DNA from: Treponema primitia ZAS-1 | Lineage (GTDB): Bacteria; Spirochaetota; Spirochaetia; Treponematales; Breznakiellaceae | Direction: 5' to 3' | Length of the DNA stretch: 64,000 nt | Assembly: GCF_000297095.1 (NCBI RefSeq) | Contig: NZ_AEEA01000036.1 | Location: 62,001 to 126,000 of the forward strand | Part shown: one piece after another, positions 1 through 7,273 of the stretch | Numbering within the stretch: position 1 is the stretch's first letter | Layout of the letters: each line of letters starts with the position of its first letter | Position numbers and translations under genes: made by a program | The notes under the pieces: model-generated | Seen by the model: only the letters and a program-made list of their open reading frames with translations | What the model was told of the DNA's origin: nothing | Databases searched by the model: none

Positions 1-2
1 CC

Positions 3-341
3 AGCGCCTACCGGGTTGCGGAAGGCGGTATGGAACATGTGGAGTTCCGGAAACTGAAAAATACACCAGGCTTCCTGAAAAGCGCCGCTAAATCGCTGCT
101 TATTATCGGGGCGGACCATAGGGCGCGGCTTCGGATACGGGACCTGAAGGCCGTTGTTGGGGAGCATGGTGTCGGGCGTCCCGGGATTGCTCTGGTGATG
201 GGTAATGAGGAAACCGGCCTTTCCCCGGAGATAAAGGAACACTGTACCAGCCTGGTGCGTATCCCCGGAAGCGGCGTCATGGAAAGTCTCAATGTGGCCC
301 AGGCGGCAACCCTTTTCCTCCACGAAATCTATGAGCTCTGA
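3..341 (+). CDS. TrmH/SpoU-family RNA 2'-O-ribose methyltransferase, C-terminal part
   Basis: The open frame runs in from before the window, so only the C-terminal 112 or so residues are seen. The SPOUT-class motif 2 (IALVMGNEETGLS) and motif 3 (IPGSGVMESLNVAQAATLFL) are both present. They form the knotted SAM-binding site that transfers a methyl group to a ribose 2'-OH in rRNA or tRNA. Which nucleotide is modified (RlmB-like Gm2251 or another) cannot be told from this fragment. Its stop codon overlaps the start of the next gene, so the two are probably co-transcribed. Confidence 0.88.
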   Translation, partial: SAYRVAEGGMEHVEFRKLKNTPGFLKSAAKSLLIIGADHRARLRIRDLKAVVGEHGVGRPGIALVMGNEETGLSPEIKEHCTSLVRIPGSGVMESLNVAQAATLFLHEIYEL

Positions 342-1110
342 ACAAGATTCTGAACTAGCAACCTTTTTGCGGCTCCTTCGGGGCTTGCCGGGGGAACTCG
401 CCCTGAAAATGCCGGTCCTACGGGATATCGCGGATCTGAGCGGAAACGGCGGCAGGAAAGATGGGGCTGCCGCAGATCCGGGAATAATCAGGCGGCGGCT
501 TGACCGGCGATACGCCCGTATCGGTGTGGTCTACGGGGAACTGAGCAAACTGGATTTTAAGAAGGCAAAGCCCGGGACCGGTCTTGAGGATCTGGTCTTT
601 GCACAGACCGATTTTGCGGTTTACCAAAAAATCAGCAGAGAAGATTTTAACATCTTCTTTGACGAAGGGCTGGATGACTTTGAGGATTCCTTCTATAAAA
701 ACAGTTTTACCATGGATCGCGCTGCGGTGCGGAAAGCTATTTTCCATTGGTATAAGCCGGAGGGGGAACACTATTCCTGTGCTGCAAACAGCGCGGAGAA
801 CCCCCTGCTCCTGGGGATCATGCGTACCCTGCATACCGCCCTGAATTTTGTCCCCCTGATACAAACGGAGGAGACCCTGAAGGAATGTGAGATCCTGATG
901 CGTTTAGCCTTGGGGGAGGATGCCCTTGCGGGGCTGACCAAAAATTTCTCCGCCCTCTATTTTGGGCTGCTCCGCAGTCTCGACAAGGTTACGGTGATCC
1001 ACCCGGACGGCATGAACACCGCCCTGTCCTTTCATACGGGCGAAACTCCGCCTGCGCTGTACGGAACATTTCACCCCTCCAACAAAGCCCACACTATTCG
1101 GCTGACTTAG
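331..1110 (+). CDS. conserved-looking protein of unknown function
   Basis: A 259-residue soluble protein with no motif I recognise. An upstream in-frame ATG at 292 exists, but ATG 331 overlaps the stop of the methyltransferase gene and gives a clean N-terminus, so I chose it. The sequence is mixed alpha/beta in character, with an acidic aromatic stretch in the middle (FFDEGLDDFEDSFYKNSF) and no signal peptide or membrane segment. Codon use matches its neighbours and the overlap implies translational coupling, so it is probably a real gene. No function is proposed. Confidence 0.7.
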   Translation: MSSEQDSELATFLRLLRGLPGELALKMPVLRDIADLSGNGGRKDGAAADPGIIRRRLDRRYARIGVVYGELSKLDFKKAKPGTGLEDLVFAQTDFAVYQKISREDFNIFFDEGLDDFEDSFYKNSFTMDRAAVRKAIFHWYKPEGEHYSCAANSAENPLLLGIMRTLHTALNFVPLIQTEETLKECEILMRLALGEDALAGLTKNFSALYFGLLRSLDKVTVIHPDGMNTALSFHTGETPPALYGTFHPSNKAHTIRLT

Positions 1111-1124
1111 GACCAGTAGGTCCT
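1109..1124. terminator. short hairpin between convergent genes
   Basis: AGGACC and GGTCCT form a 6-bp stem around a 4-base loop in the 22-base gap between two converging genes. There is no U-tract on either side, so a role in termination is only a guess from its position. Confidence 0.25.
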
Positions 1125-1132
1125 ACCGGTCC

Positions 1133-2503
1133 TTAGATGGGGATGCTGAACTCGTTGGTAAAGAGGGTATCGCTCTGGAAATTGTTTATCATAAGCACCG
1201 GTTGATGGGTCGCGTCCAGGGTATCCCGCCAGAGGGCGCCCTCGGGGTCCACATGGCTGCGATGGGAAATTACCACCTTGGTAGGGAGGTGCACAAATTC
1301 ATTGTTCACCAGACCGATGATGAGCTTCGTTTTTCCCGCCATGGCCGCATGGGCCGCAGCATTACCGAGCCGTTCGCAGTAAATCGAGTCGCTGGGCGCG
1401 GCAGGAGCGGAACGGATCATATAACTGGGATCGATGTACTTTAGGTTGGTCTCAATTTTTTTGTCATCAAAGTACTTTTGGATCCGGTCCCGCATATAGG
1501 TACCCACGTCGACCATCTTAACATTGCCGCCGGCATCGGTTTTTACTTCTTTTATCAGCTGATCCTGCAGGGCCCCTTCGGCAACAATTACTACCGCATG
1601 GTGCCGTTTGCTCAGCCGTTCCTCCAGGTGGTGGAAGAAGCCGTTGGGTCCTTCCAGATCGAAGGGTACCTCGGGGATGAGCACAAAGTTTACCTCGTGG
1701 CTGGCCAGGGCAGTATGGGCGGCGATAAATCCCGATTCCCGCCCCATTACTTTTACTAAGCCTATGCCGTTGATCTGGGAGTTGGCTTCCATGTGGGCAG
1801 CGGTTACAACTTCTACTGCCTTTGCAACGGCGGTGTCAAAACCAAAGGACCGTTCTATAAAGGCGAAATCGTTATCCACCGTCTTGGGGATACCCACGGT
1901 GGCGATCTTCAACCCCCGCCTCTCTATTTCGTTGGCAATGTCCAGGGAACCCCGCTGGGTCCCATCACCGCCGATGGTAAAGAGTATATTCATATTGAGC
2001 TGTTCAATGGCATCTACGATTTTAACGACCTCTTTACCGCCGCCCCGGGCGCTTCCCAGGAAAGTGCCACCCAGCTTATGGATATCATCCACTTCTTTCA
2101 GAGTAAGTGGCATGATATCAAACTTATATTCCGGCAGGAAACCCTTGTATCCGTAACGAATTCCCGAAACCCGGGTTACCCCGTACCGGGAAAGGCAGCG
2201 GACTATGGCCCGAATTACGTCGTTAATCCCCGGACAGAGACCTCCGCAGCTTACTATTCCTGCATGTACATGGTGGGGGGAAAAATAGATCATTTCCCGG
2301 GGGCCGGCGCATTCAACAACCTGGCTGCGTTTGATTGTAGCCTGTTCGCCCAGTTTTATCTGGGGTTTGAGAAGGACAAATTCGTCATCCGTGACATAGT
2401 TCGCGATCATATCGCCTAAGGTCTTTGACATGGCGATAGGCGAATGGACATTACGACTTCCTAATTCTTCAATAGTAAAATCGAAATTCTCGTTTTCACT
2501 CAT
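1133..2503 (-). CDS. 6-phosphofructokinase, PPi-PFK-like clade, probably ATP-dependent
   Basis: A 456-residue phosphofructokinase that phosphorylates fructose 6-phosphate at the committed step of glycolysis. The nucleotide loop reads GGDGTQRG and the catalytic loop reads GIPKTVDNDF. In this family GGDD goes with pyrophosphate use and GGDG with ATP use, whereas the lysine of PKTVDND is shared with PPi enzymes. The combination seen here is that of the long ATP-dependent enzymes of trypanosomatids and plants. The length also fits that clade, being longer than the 320-residue bacterial PfkA. It has a strong promoter of its own and an SD (GGGGGC) before ATG. ATP preference is inferred. Confidence 0.9.
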   Translation of the reverse strand: MSENENFDFTIEELGSRNVHSPIAMSKTLGDMIANYVTDDEFVLLKPQIKLGEQATIKRSQVVECAGPREMIYFSPHHVHAGIVSCGGLCPGINDVIRAIVRCLSRYGVTRVSGIRYGYKGFLPEYKFDIMPLTLKEVDDIHKLGGTFLGSARGGGKEVVKIVDAIEQLNMNILFTIGGDGTQRGSLDIANEIERRGLKIATVGIPKTVDNDFAFIERSFGFDTAVAKAVEVVTAAHMEANSQINGIGLVKVMGRESGFIAAHTALASHEVNFVLIPEVPFDLEGPNGFFHHLEERLSKRHHAVVIVAEGALQDQLIKEVKTDAGGNVKMVDVGTYMRDRIQKYFDDKKIETNLKYIDPSYMIRSAPAAPSDSIYCERLGNAAAHAAMAGKTKLIIGLVNNEFVHLPTKVVISHRSHVDPEGALWRDTLDATHQPVLMINNFQSDTLFTNEFSIPI

Positions 2504-2535
2504 AGCTGCCCCCTGTTTTCAATGAATATAATACT

Positions 2536-2564
2536 ATAATACTCCTTATATAAGACCCTTTCAA
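2536..2564 (-). promoter_or_regulatory. sigma-70-type promoter of the phosphofructokinase gene
   Basis: Read on the minus strand, TTGAAA lies 17 bases before TATTAT, about 30 bases upstream of the start codon. Both hexamers match the consensus at 5 of 6 positions with ideal spacing. The rest of the AT-rich gap probably carries the divergent nfu promoter, which I could not place with confidence. Confidence 0.6.
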
Positions 2565-2649
2565 TGGGATAAAAAAAAAGGTATATTCTAAATAGCAAAT
2601 ATGGTAAATTTATGCTATATTATTACTATGCTATTAATAGGAGAACAGT

Positions 2650-2874
2650 ATGCTTGAAGAACAGGTTAAAATCGCCCTGGATAATGTCCGCCCTTCCCTG
2701 CAGAACGATGGGGGAGATGTGGAATTTGTGTCCCTTTCAGACGATGGGATCGTGTCCCTTAAACTGACCGGCGCCTGCGGCACCTGCCCCATGGCTCAGA
2801 TGACCCTTAAAATGGGGATTGAAAACTACCTGAAGAAGGAAGTTCCCGAAGTTAAGGCGGTTGTTGGGGTCTAA
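2650..2874 (+). CDS. NifU C-terminal-like Fe-S scaffold/carrier protein
   Basis: A 74-residue protein consisting only of the Nfu domain. The CxxC motif is in CGTCPMAQMTLK, where two cysteines per subunit hold a [4Fe-4S] cluster at a dimer interface. The N-terminal half (VRPSLQNDGGDVEFV) is the typical start of the fold. It probably delivers Fe-S clusters to client enzymes, and the gene directly downstream is a radical SAM Fe-S protein, a plausible client. An AGGAG site precedes the ATG. Confidence 0.9.
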   Translation: MLEEQVKIALDNVRPSLQNDGGDVEFVSLSDDGIVSLKLTGACGTCPMAQMTLKMGIENYLKKEVPEVKAVVGV

Positions 2875-2881
2875 AAGCCCT

Positions 2882-4693
2882 ATGGGTCCGAAAAAGCCGG
2901 GTTTCCTCCCCGTAAACCTCCGTGAAATGGGGGAGCGGGGTTGGGAATCCTGTGATTTTATCTTTGTTTCCGGCGACGCCTATGTGGATCATCCCTCGTT
3001 TGCCGCTGCGCTGATCTCCCGTTTTCTTGAAGCCCAGGGCTTCCGGGTTGGGGTTTTGCCCCAGCCTGACTGGAAAAATCCTCAATCCTACACTGTTTTA
3101 GGCCGTCCTCGCCTCGCCTTCCTGGTTGGAGCCGGTAACATGGATTCCATGGTTGCCCACTATACTGCCGCCCGGAAGCCCCGTTCGGAGGATGCCTATT
3201 CCCCCGGGGGCAAAGCGGGGTTTCGGCCTGACCGGGCAACTTTAAAATACGTTGAGGGTATCAGGGCGGCCTATAAGGACATACCGGTTATCATCGGCGG
3301 TATTGAAGCGGGGCTCCGCCGGTTTGCCCACTACGACTACTGGTCCGATACGGTACGCCGTTCGATTCTGCTGGATTCCAAGGCGGATATCCTGGTTTAC
3401 GGCATGGGGGAGCGGCCCATCCTGGAAATAGCCCGCCGCCTGGGGAAGGGGGAACCGGTCTCGGCTATCCGGGATATCCGGGGTACCTGCGTCCGTTCCC
3501 AGGGTCTGCCGCCGGAACTTTCCACCGGGGCGCTCCGGCTGCCGGACTACGAAGCGGTGAAGGCCGGCGATCCCGCCTCCCTGCGAGCCTATGCGGAACA
3601 CTTCATGCTCCAGAAGCTGCATGCCGATCCCGGGATCGCTAAGCCCTTGGCGGAACGGTCCGACGGGGACCGCTGGGTCCTCCAGAACCCCCCGGCCGTC
3701 CCCTTGGAAACTACGGAACTGGATCGGATCTACGAGCTCCCCTATATGCGCCGGGCCCATCCCATGTACGATGCTGCCGGCGGTGTTCCGGCTTTACAGG
3801 AAGTGTGTTTTTCCCTGGTTTCCAACCGGGGGTGTTTCGGCGGCTGTTCATTCTGCGCCATCACCTTCCACCAGGGCCGGGCGCTTACCAGCCGGAGCCC
3901 GGAGAGTCTGGTCCGGGAAGCGGAAACCCTGACTCACCATGCGGACTTTAAGGGTTATATCCACGATGTGGGCGGTCCCACCGCTAATTTTTACGGCGCT
4001 TCCTGCCCCCGCCAAGCCAAGGGCGGCTTCTGCCCGGAAAAGGAATGTCTCTACCCCAAGCCTTGTCCGCAGCTCAAGGTGAACCACCGGCCCTACATGG
4101 AAACCCTCAATGCGCTGCGAAACATCGGATCAATCAAAAAAGTCTTTATCCGATCCGGCATCCGTTTTGATTATATGGAACTGGATAAACAGCACGGCAG
4201 GGAATTCCTGGAAACCCTCTGCCAACACCATATAAGCGGCCAACTCAAAGTTGCCCCGGAGCATATCTCCGCACCGGTCCTTGCAGCCATGGGTAAGGGC
4301 GATCATGGGACCTACGAAAAGTTCCGCAGGGATTATACGGAAATGAATTCGCGGCTGGAACTCAAGCAGTATCTTATTCCCTATTTTATTTCCAGCCATC
4401 CCGGATCAACCCTGAAGGACGCCATAGAGTTGGCGCTATATATGAAGAAGAGCCGCTTTGTTCCGGACCAGGTACAGGATTTTTACCCAAGCCCGGGAAC
4501 CATGGCCACGGTGATGTACCGTACCGGTCTGGACCCCCGGACCATGGAGGATATGTATGTGCCCAGGGGGGAACGAGAGAAACGGCTCCAGCGGAGCCTC
4601 CTGCAGTTTAACCACCCTGATAAGAAGGCCCTGGTGATTGAGGCGCTGCGGACTGCGGGACGGGCGGATCTTATTGGTATCCTTTTAACCTGA
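2882..4693 (+). CDS. ygiQ: YgiQ-family radical SAM protein
   Basis: About 603 residues. The radical SAM cluster motif CxxxCxxC is CFGGCSFC near residue 317, followed by the family's characteristic second Cys-rich stretch (CPRQ...CPEKECLYPKPCPQ). The N-terminal third has the family's Rossmann-like domain, with GGIEAGLRRFAHYDYWSD typical of YgiQ. Its reaction is not established. An in-frame ATG at 2861 lies inside nfu; ATG 2882, 7 bases after the nfu stop, gives the family N-terminus. The last 23 bases overlap the end of the converging ecfT gene. Confidence 0.9.
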   Translation: MGPKKPGFLPVNLREMGERGWESCDFIFVSGDAYVDHPSFAAALISRFLEAQGFRVGVLPQPDWKNPQSYTVLGRPRLAFLVGAGNMDSMVAHYTAARKPRSEDAYSPGGKAGFRPDRATLKYVEGIRAAYKDIPVIIGGIEAGLRRFAHYDYWSDTVRRSILLDSKADILVYGMGERPILEIARRLGKGEPVSAIRDIRGTCVRSQGLPPELSTGALRLPDYEAVKAGDPASLRAYAEHFMLQKLHADPGIAKPLAERSDGDRWVLQNPPAVPLETTELDRIYELPYMRRAHPMYDAAGGVPALQEVCFSLVSNRGCFGGCSFCAITFHQGRALTSRSPESLVREAETLTHHADFKGYIHDVGGPTANFYGASCPRQAKGGFCPEKECLYPKPCPQLKVNHRPYMETLNALRNIGSIKKVFIRSGIRFDYMELDKQHGREFLETLCQHHISGQLKVAPEHISAPVLAAMGKGDHGTYEKFRRDYTEMNSRLELKQYLIPYFISSHPGSTLKDAIELALYMKKSRFVPDQVQDFYPSPGTMATVMYRTGLDPRTMEDMYVPRGEREKRLQRSLLQFNHPDKKALVIEALRTAGRADLIGILLT

Positions 4694-5228
4694 TCGCCCG
4701 GGATATTTCATTTGTTCTGCTTAGAATACTTACAAAAAATGGTTTTACTATATATCTAAAATTCTGCGCATTCACCTTCATCCCCTTTGCCTTCAGGGCG
4801 GTTTTGATTTGCTCAAAGTCCCGGCGTAAAACAGGAATAAAGGCAAGGCTTATGGACACCATAAGGGATATATCTTTTCCGTCAATGTTAAATATCTTTA
4901 AAGGCTTGCTGAGGGTTTCGATTGTCCTGCAAAGATCGTTGGTGTTTACAACTTTTTTATAACACTGGGTAATGTTGCAAATTAAAATTAAACGGGCGCT
5001 TAGATAAAGTGCATGCTGCACAAATCCTAAAATAAAATTAAAAGACGCCGCTAAAAGGATGAAGGGCAAAAAAGAAAGAATGTATTTTACTGCGGCAAGG
5101 GGCCTTAGGCGGCAAAGGAACATCGCCGCAATATTGATTAAAAGAAAAACCGCAATAAAGGGCCATTCAAAAAAGAAAATACCTATGGTATAGACAAATA
5201 TTGATAAAAACTTTACAGCGTTAAACAT
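4671..5228 (-). CDS. ecfT: ECF transporter transmembrane subunit EcfT
   Basis: About 185 residues, with several hydrophobic segments in the N-terminal half and a cytoplasmic helical part carrying two short coupling motifs (ALKAKG and, near the end, AIRLKG). These correspond to the A-R-G motifs that dock on the ATPases. It is shorter than the usual 250-270 residues. A longer frame begins at 5249, but ATG 5228 has a good GGAGGA site 4-5 bases upstream. It overlaps the end of ecfA by 8 bases, indicating coupled translation. Its tail overlaps ygiQ on the other strand. Confidence 0.82.
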   Translation of the reverse strand: MFNAVKFLSIFVYTIGIFFFEWPFIAVFLLINIAAMFLCRLRPLAAVKYILSFLPFILLAASFNFILGFVQHALYLSARLILICNITQCYKKVVNTNDLCRTIETLSKPLKIFNIDGKDISLMVSISLAFIPVLRRDFEQIKTALKAKGMKVNAQNFRYIVKPFFVSILSRTNEISRAIRLKGYQ

Positions 5229-6075
5229 CGCTTCCTCCGGATGCGCCACTTCCTCTGGAAGCGCCTTTTATATATGCATAAATGTTATCCGCCACGTCAT
5301 CCACGGACCATTTTTTTACAAAAATGTCTATGCCCTTTTGTTTCAATATATGGAGGAGGTCCATTATCAGGGGTATCTCCAGACCGAAGGACTTCATTTT
5401 TTCTATGTTGTCAAAGAGTTCCTGTTTTTTAATCTCGGCCTTAATACTGCCGTTTTCTATGACAACAATTCTATCGGCGGGAAGTACCTCATCGATCACA
5501 TTGGTAACGTACACCACCGTAAGTCCGCTTTTATGCAGATCCGTAACAATATTTTGAATATCCTTTTTACCCTTAGGATCGAGCATTGCCGTGGGTTCAT
5601 CAAAAACAATACACTGGGGATTCATGGCCAGGACGCTTGCAATGGCTACGCGCTGTTTTTGCCCCATGGAAAGTTCAAAGGAATCGGTAAAATCTTCTAT
5701 GCCCATTGTTTTTGAAATTTCTTCAATCCGTTTGTCAATTTCGGCATCGGTAAAATTTAGATTTCGCAGGCCGAATGCAATATCATCCCGCACTTTTTCA
5801 AATACAATTTGGTTTTCCGGGTTTTGAAAAACCATGCCCATTGTTTTGCGTAATTCTATAAAGTTTTTTTTACTTTTCGTGTTTATGCCGTTTACAAATA
5901 CAGCGCCCTTTGTAGGCTTTATGAGCCCCGAAACTACGCCGGCAAAGGTTGATTTTCCCGAACCGTTTCGGCCTACGACGGCGACAAATTCACCTTTCTG
6001 AATGGTAAGGTTTATATTTTTTAAAGCATGTTTACCCGAGGGATATATATACTCTAAGTTCTCTATGCTGATCAT
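5221..6075 (-). CDS. ECF transporter ATP-binding subunit EcfA
   Basis: A 284-residue ABC ATPase that powers vitamin uptake. The Walker A is GRNGSGKST (about residue 37). The Q-loop is in MVFQNPENQIVFE, which is diagnostic of ECF ATPases. The signature is LSMGQ, a mild variant of LSGGQ, and the Walker B is CIVFDEPT. Only one ATPase gene is present, so the pair may be a homodimer or use a partner encoded elsewhere. The last residues form a Gly/Ser tail (RGSGASGGSD) that closely matches a linker in DnaE in this window. The DNA for the tail also supplies the SD of ecfT. Confidence 0.9.
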   Translation of the reverse strand: MISIENLEYIYPSGKHALKNINLTIQKGEFVAVVGRNGSGKSTFAGVVSGLIKPTKGAVFVNGINTKSKKNFIELRKTMGMVFQNPENQIVFEKVRDDIAFGLRNLNFTDAEIDKRIEEISKTMGIEDFTDSFELSMGQKQRVAIASVLAMNPQCIVFDEPTAMLDPKGKKDIQNIVTDLHKSGLTVVYVTNVIDEVLPADRIVVIENGSIKAEIKKQELFDNIEKMKSFGLEIPLIMDLLHILKQKGIDIFVKKWSVDDVADNIYAYIKGASRGSGASGGSDV

Positions 6076-6080
6076 TTCTT

Positions 6081-6638
6081 TTAATCGACGCCATCTTCTG
6101 TATCGTCCCAGGATTCCGAGGAATCTTCCAGAAGATATTTTTTGACTGGCTTATCCAGGAAGATTTTTATGGCAAACATGGAGCCTATTTCTATGGGAAT
6201 TTCAACAATGTTTGCAATAATTCTGCCCGCAATTACCACCATAAATGCTCTTTTATACAAGAGGGAAAGCCAAAGGGTTGTAAGGCCCAGGTGTATAAAT
6301 ATATGCACCACAAAAATACTGATTATGAGCCGTATCAGATAGGATTTATTTGAAGGCGCCTTGTACAGAAAAAGTCCGTAAACTAAACCGATTAATAGGG
6401 CATTAAGGGTAAAGCCCGGAAAAAAAGGCCCCTTGGGCATAAGAAGCATACCCAAAAGATCCACCGCAACGCCAAGGGCGGCGCCCCAAACCGGCCCTAA
6501 GAGTGTACCGGTTAAAATATACGGTACATAGGAAAAACTTAAACGTAAAATTAGGGTTTCTACAGAAATGAAACGTTCAAATACGATAAGGATAGCCAGG
6601 AGCAAGCCGGCAAGTACAACTTTCTTTACCTTAGGCAT
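6081..6638 (-). CDS. folT: ECF transporter substrate-binding subunit, FolT-type (folate)
   Basis: A 185-residue membrane protein with about six hydrophobic segments, the size and shape of an S component. The stretch FFPGFTLNALLIGLVYGLFL and the spacing of VPYILTGTLLGPVWGA match the FolT family, which captures folates for the ECF module. It is the first gene of the folT-ecfA-ecfT operon, with 5 bases to ecfA. A good SD (AGAGGTG) and a strong promoter lie upstream. Folate specificity is inferred from family resemblance only. The acidic C-terminal tail is unusual. Confidence 0.8.
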   Translation of the reverse strand: MPKVKKVVLAGLLLAILIVFERFISVETLILRLSFSYVPYILTGTLLGPVWGAALGVAVDLLGMLLMPKGPFFPGFTLNALLIGLVYGLFLYKAPSNKSYLIRLIISIFVVHIFIHLGLTTLWLSLLYKRAFMVVIAGRIIANIVEIPIEIGSMFAIKIFLDKPVKKYLLEDSSESWDDTEDGVD

Positions 6639-6739
6639 AAGGCACCTCTTTGTTTTGGTCCGTACAAGATTGGCACGGAAATTTCAGCAATTCGATGTTC
6701 CTTTAAGCCTGTCTGTTGAAGGCATAAACAAACAACTGA

Positions 6740-6768
6740 AGTATAAAGTATTTTTGCTTTAGTGTCAA
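6740..6768 (-). promoter_or_regulatory. strong sigma-70-type promoter of the folT-ecfA-ecfT operon
   Basis: On the minus strand, TTGACA is followed after 17 bases by TATACT, a near-perfect match. It leaves a leader of about 95 bases containing two small possible hairpins (GCCT..AGGC and CCGT..ACGG). I could not match the leader to the tetrahydrofolate riboswitch or another known class. Confidence 0.75.
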
Positions 6769-6829
6769 GGAAATATGGAATTTACATGCGGCCCTTCCAA
6801 AAATGTTCTATTTATAGTAGATTACTTTT

Positions 6830-7273
6830 ATGGAGAAAACTTTTGTGATGTTAAAGCCCGGTGTTTTGCAGCGCCGTATTGTCGGAGAAGTACTCAGCCG
6901 GTTTGAACGGAAGGGTCTCAAGATCCTCGCCCTAAAATTAGTGCAGATGGACCAGGCCATGGTGGAGGCCCATTACGCAGAGCATAAGGGGAAGGACTTT
7001 TACGAAAAGCTCGTGAGTTATACCCTCTCGGGGCCGGTGGTGGCCATGATCCTGGAGGGAGAGGAAGCCATCTCCGCCGTGCGCCGTCTGGTGGGGCCCA
7101 CGGACATACACAACGCTCAGCCGGGAACTATCCGGGGAGATTTTGCATATCGGACCAGGCTTAATATCGTTCACGCTTCGGATTCGACCGCCAGCGCTGA
7201 ACGGGAAATATCCCTGTTTTTTAAGCCTCAGGAGATCGTTGAATGGGAGGATGGGAATGACCAGTGGTACTGA
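6830..7273 (+). CDS. ndk: nucleoside diphosphate kinase
   Basis: A 147-residue enzyme that transfers the gamma-phosphate between nucleoside tri- and diphosphates through a phosphohistidine. The catalytic site HASDS is at about residue 115, preceded by GPTDIHNAQPGTIRGDFA. The N-terminal motif reads KPGVLQR rather than the usual KPDGV-R, a small deviation. No clear SD precedes the ATG. It overlaps pepF by 17 bases, so the two are coupled. Confidence 0.95.
   Translation: MEKTFVMLKPGVLQRRIVGEVLSRFERKGLKILALKLVQMDQAMVEAHYAEHKGKDFYEKLVSYTLSGPVVAMILEGEEAISAVRRLVGPTDIHNAQPGTIRGDFAYRTRLNIVHASDSTASAEREISLFFKPQEIVEWEDGNDQWY

Noticed and set aside
292..330. Extended N-terminus of the unknown protein from ATG 292
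   Set aside because: This stretch lies in the C-terminal coding part of the methyltransferase; ATG 331 overlapping the stop is the better start.
418..864. Long minus-strand frame inside the unknown gene
   Set aside because: It is a shadow of the plus-strand gene, with no SD and no plausible protein features.
6639..6739. Riboswitch in the folT leader
   Set aside because: The leader has two small hairpins only; I could not find the conserved core of the tetrahydrofolate riboswitch or of preQ1 or thiamine types.
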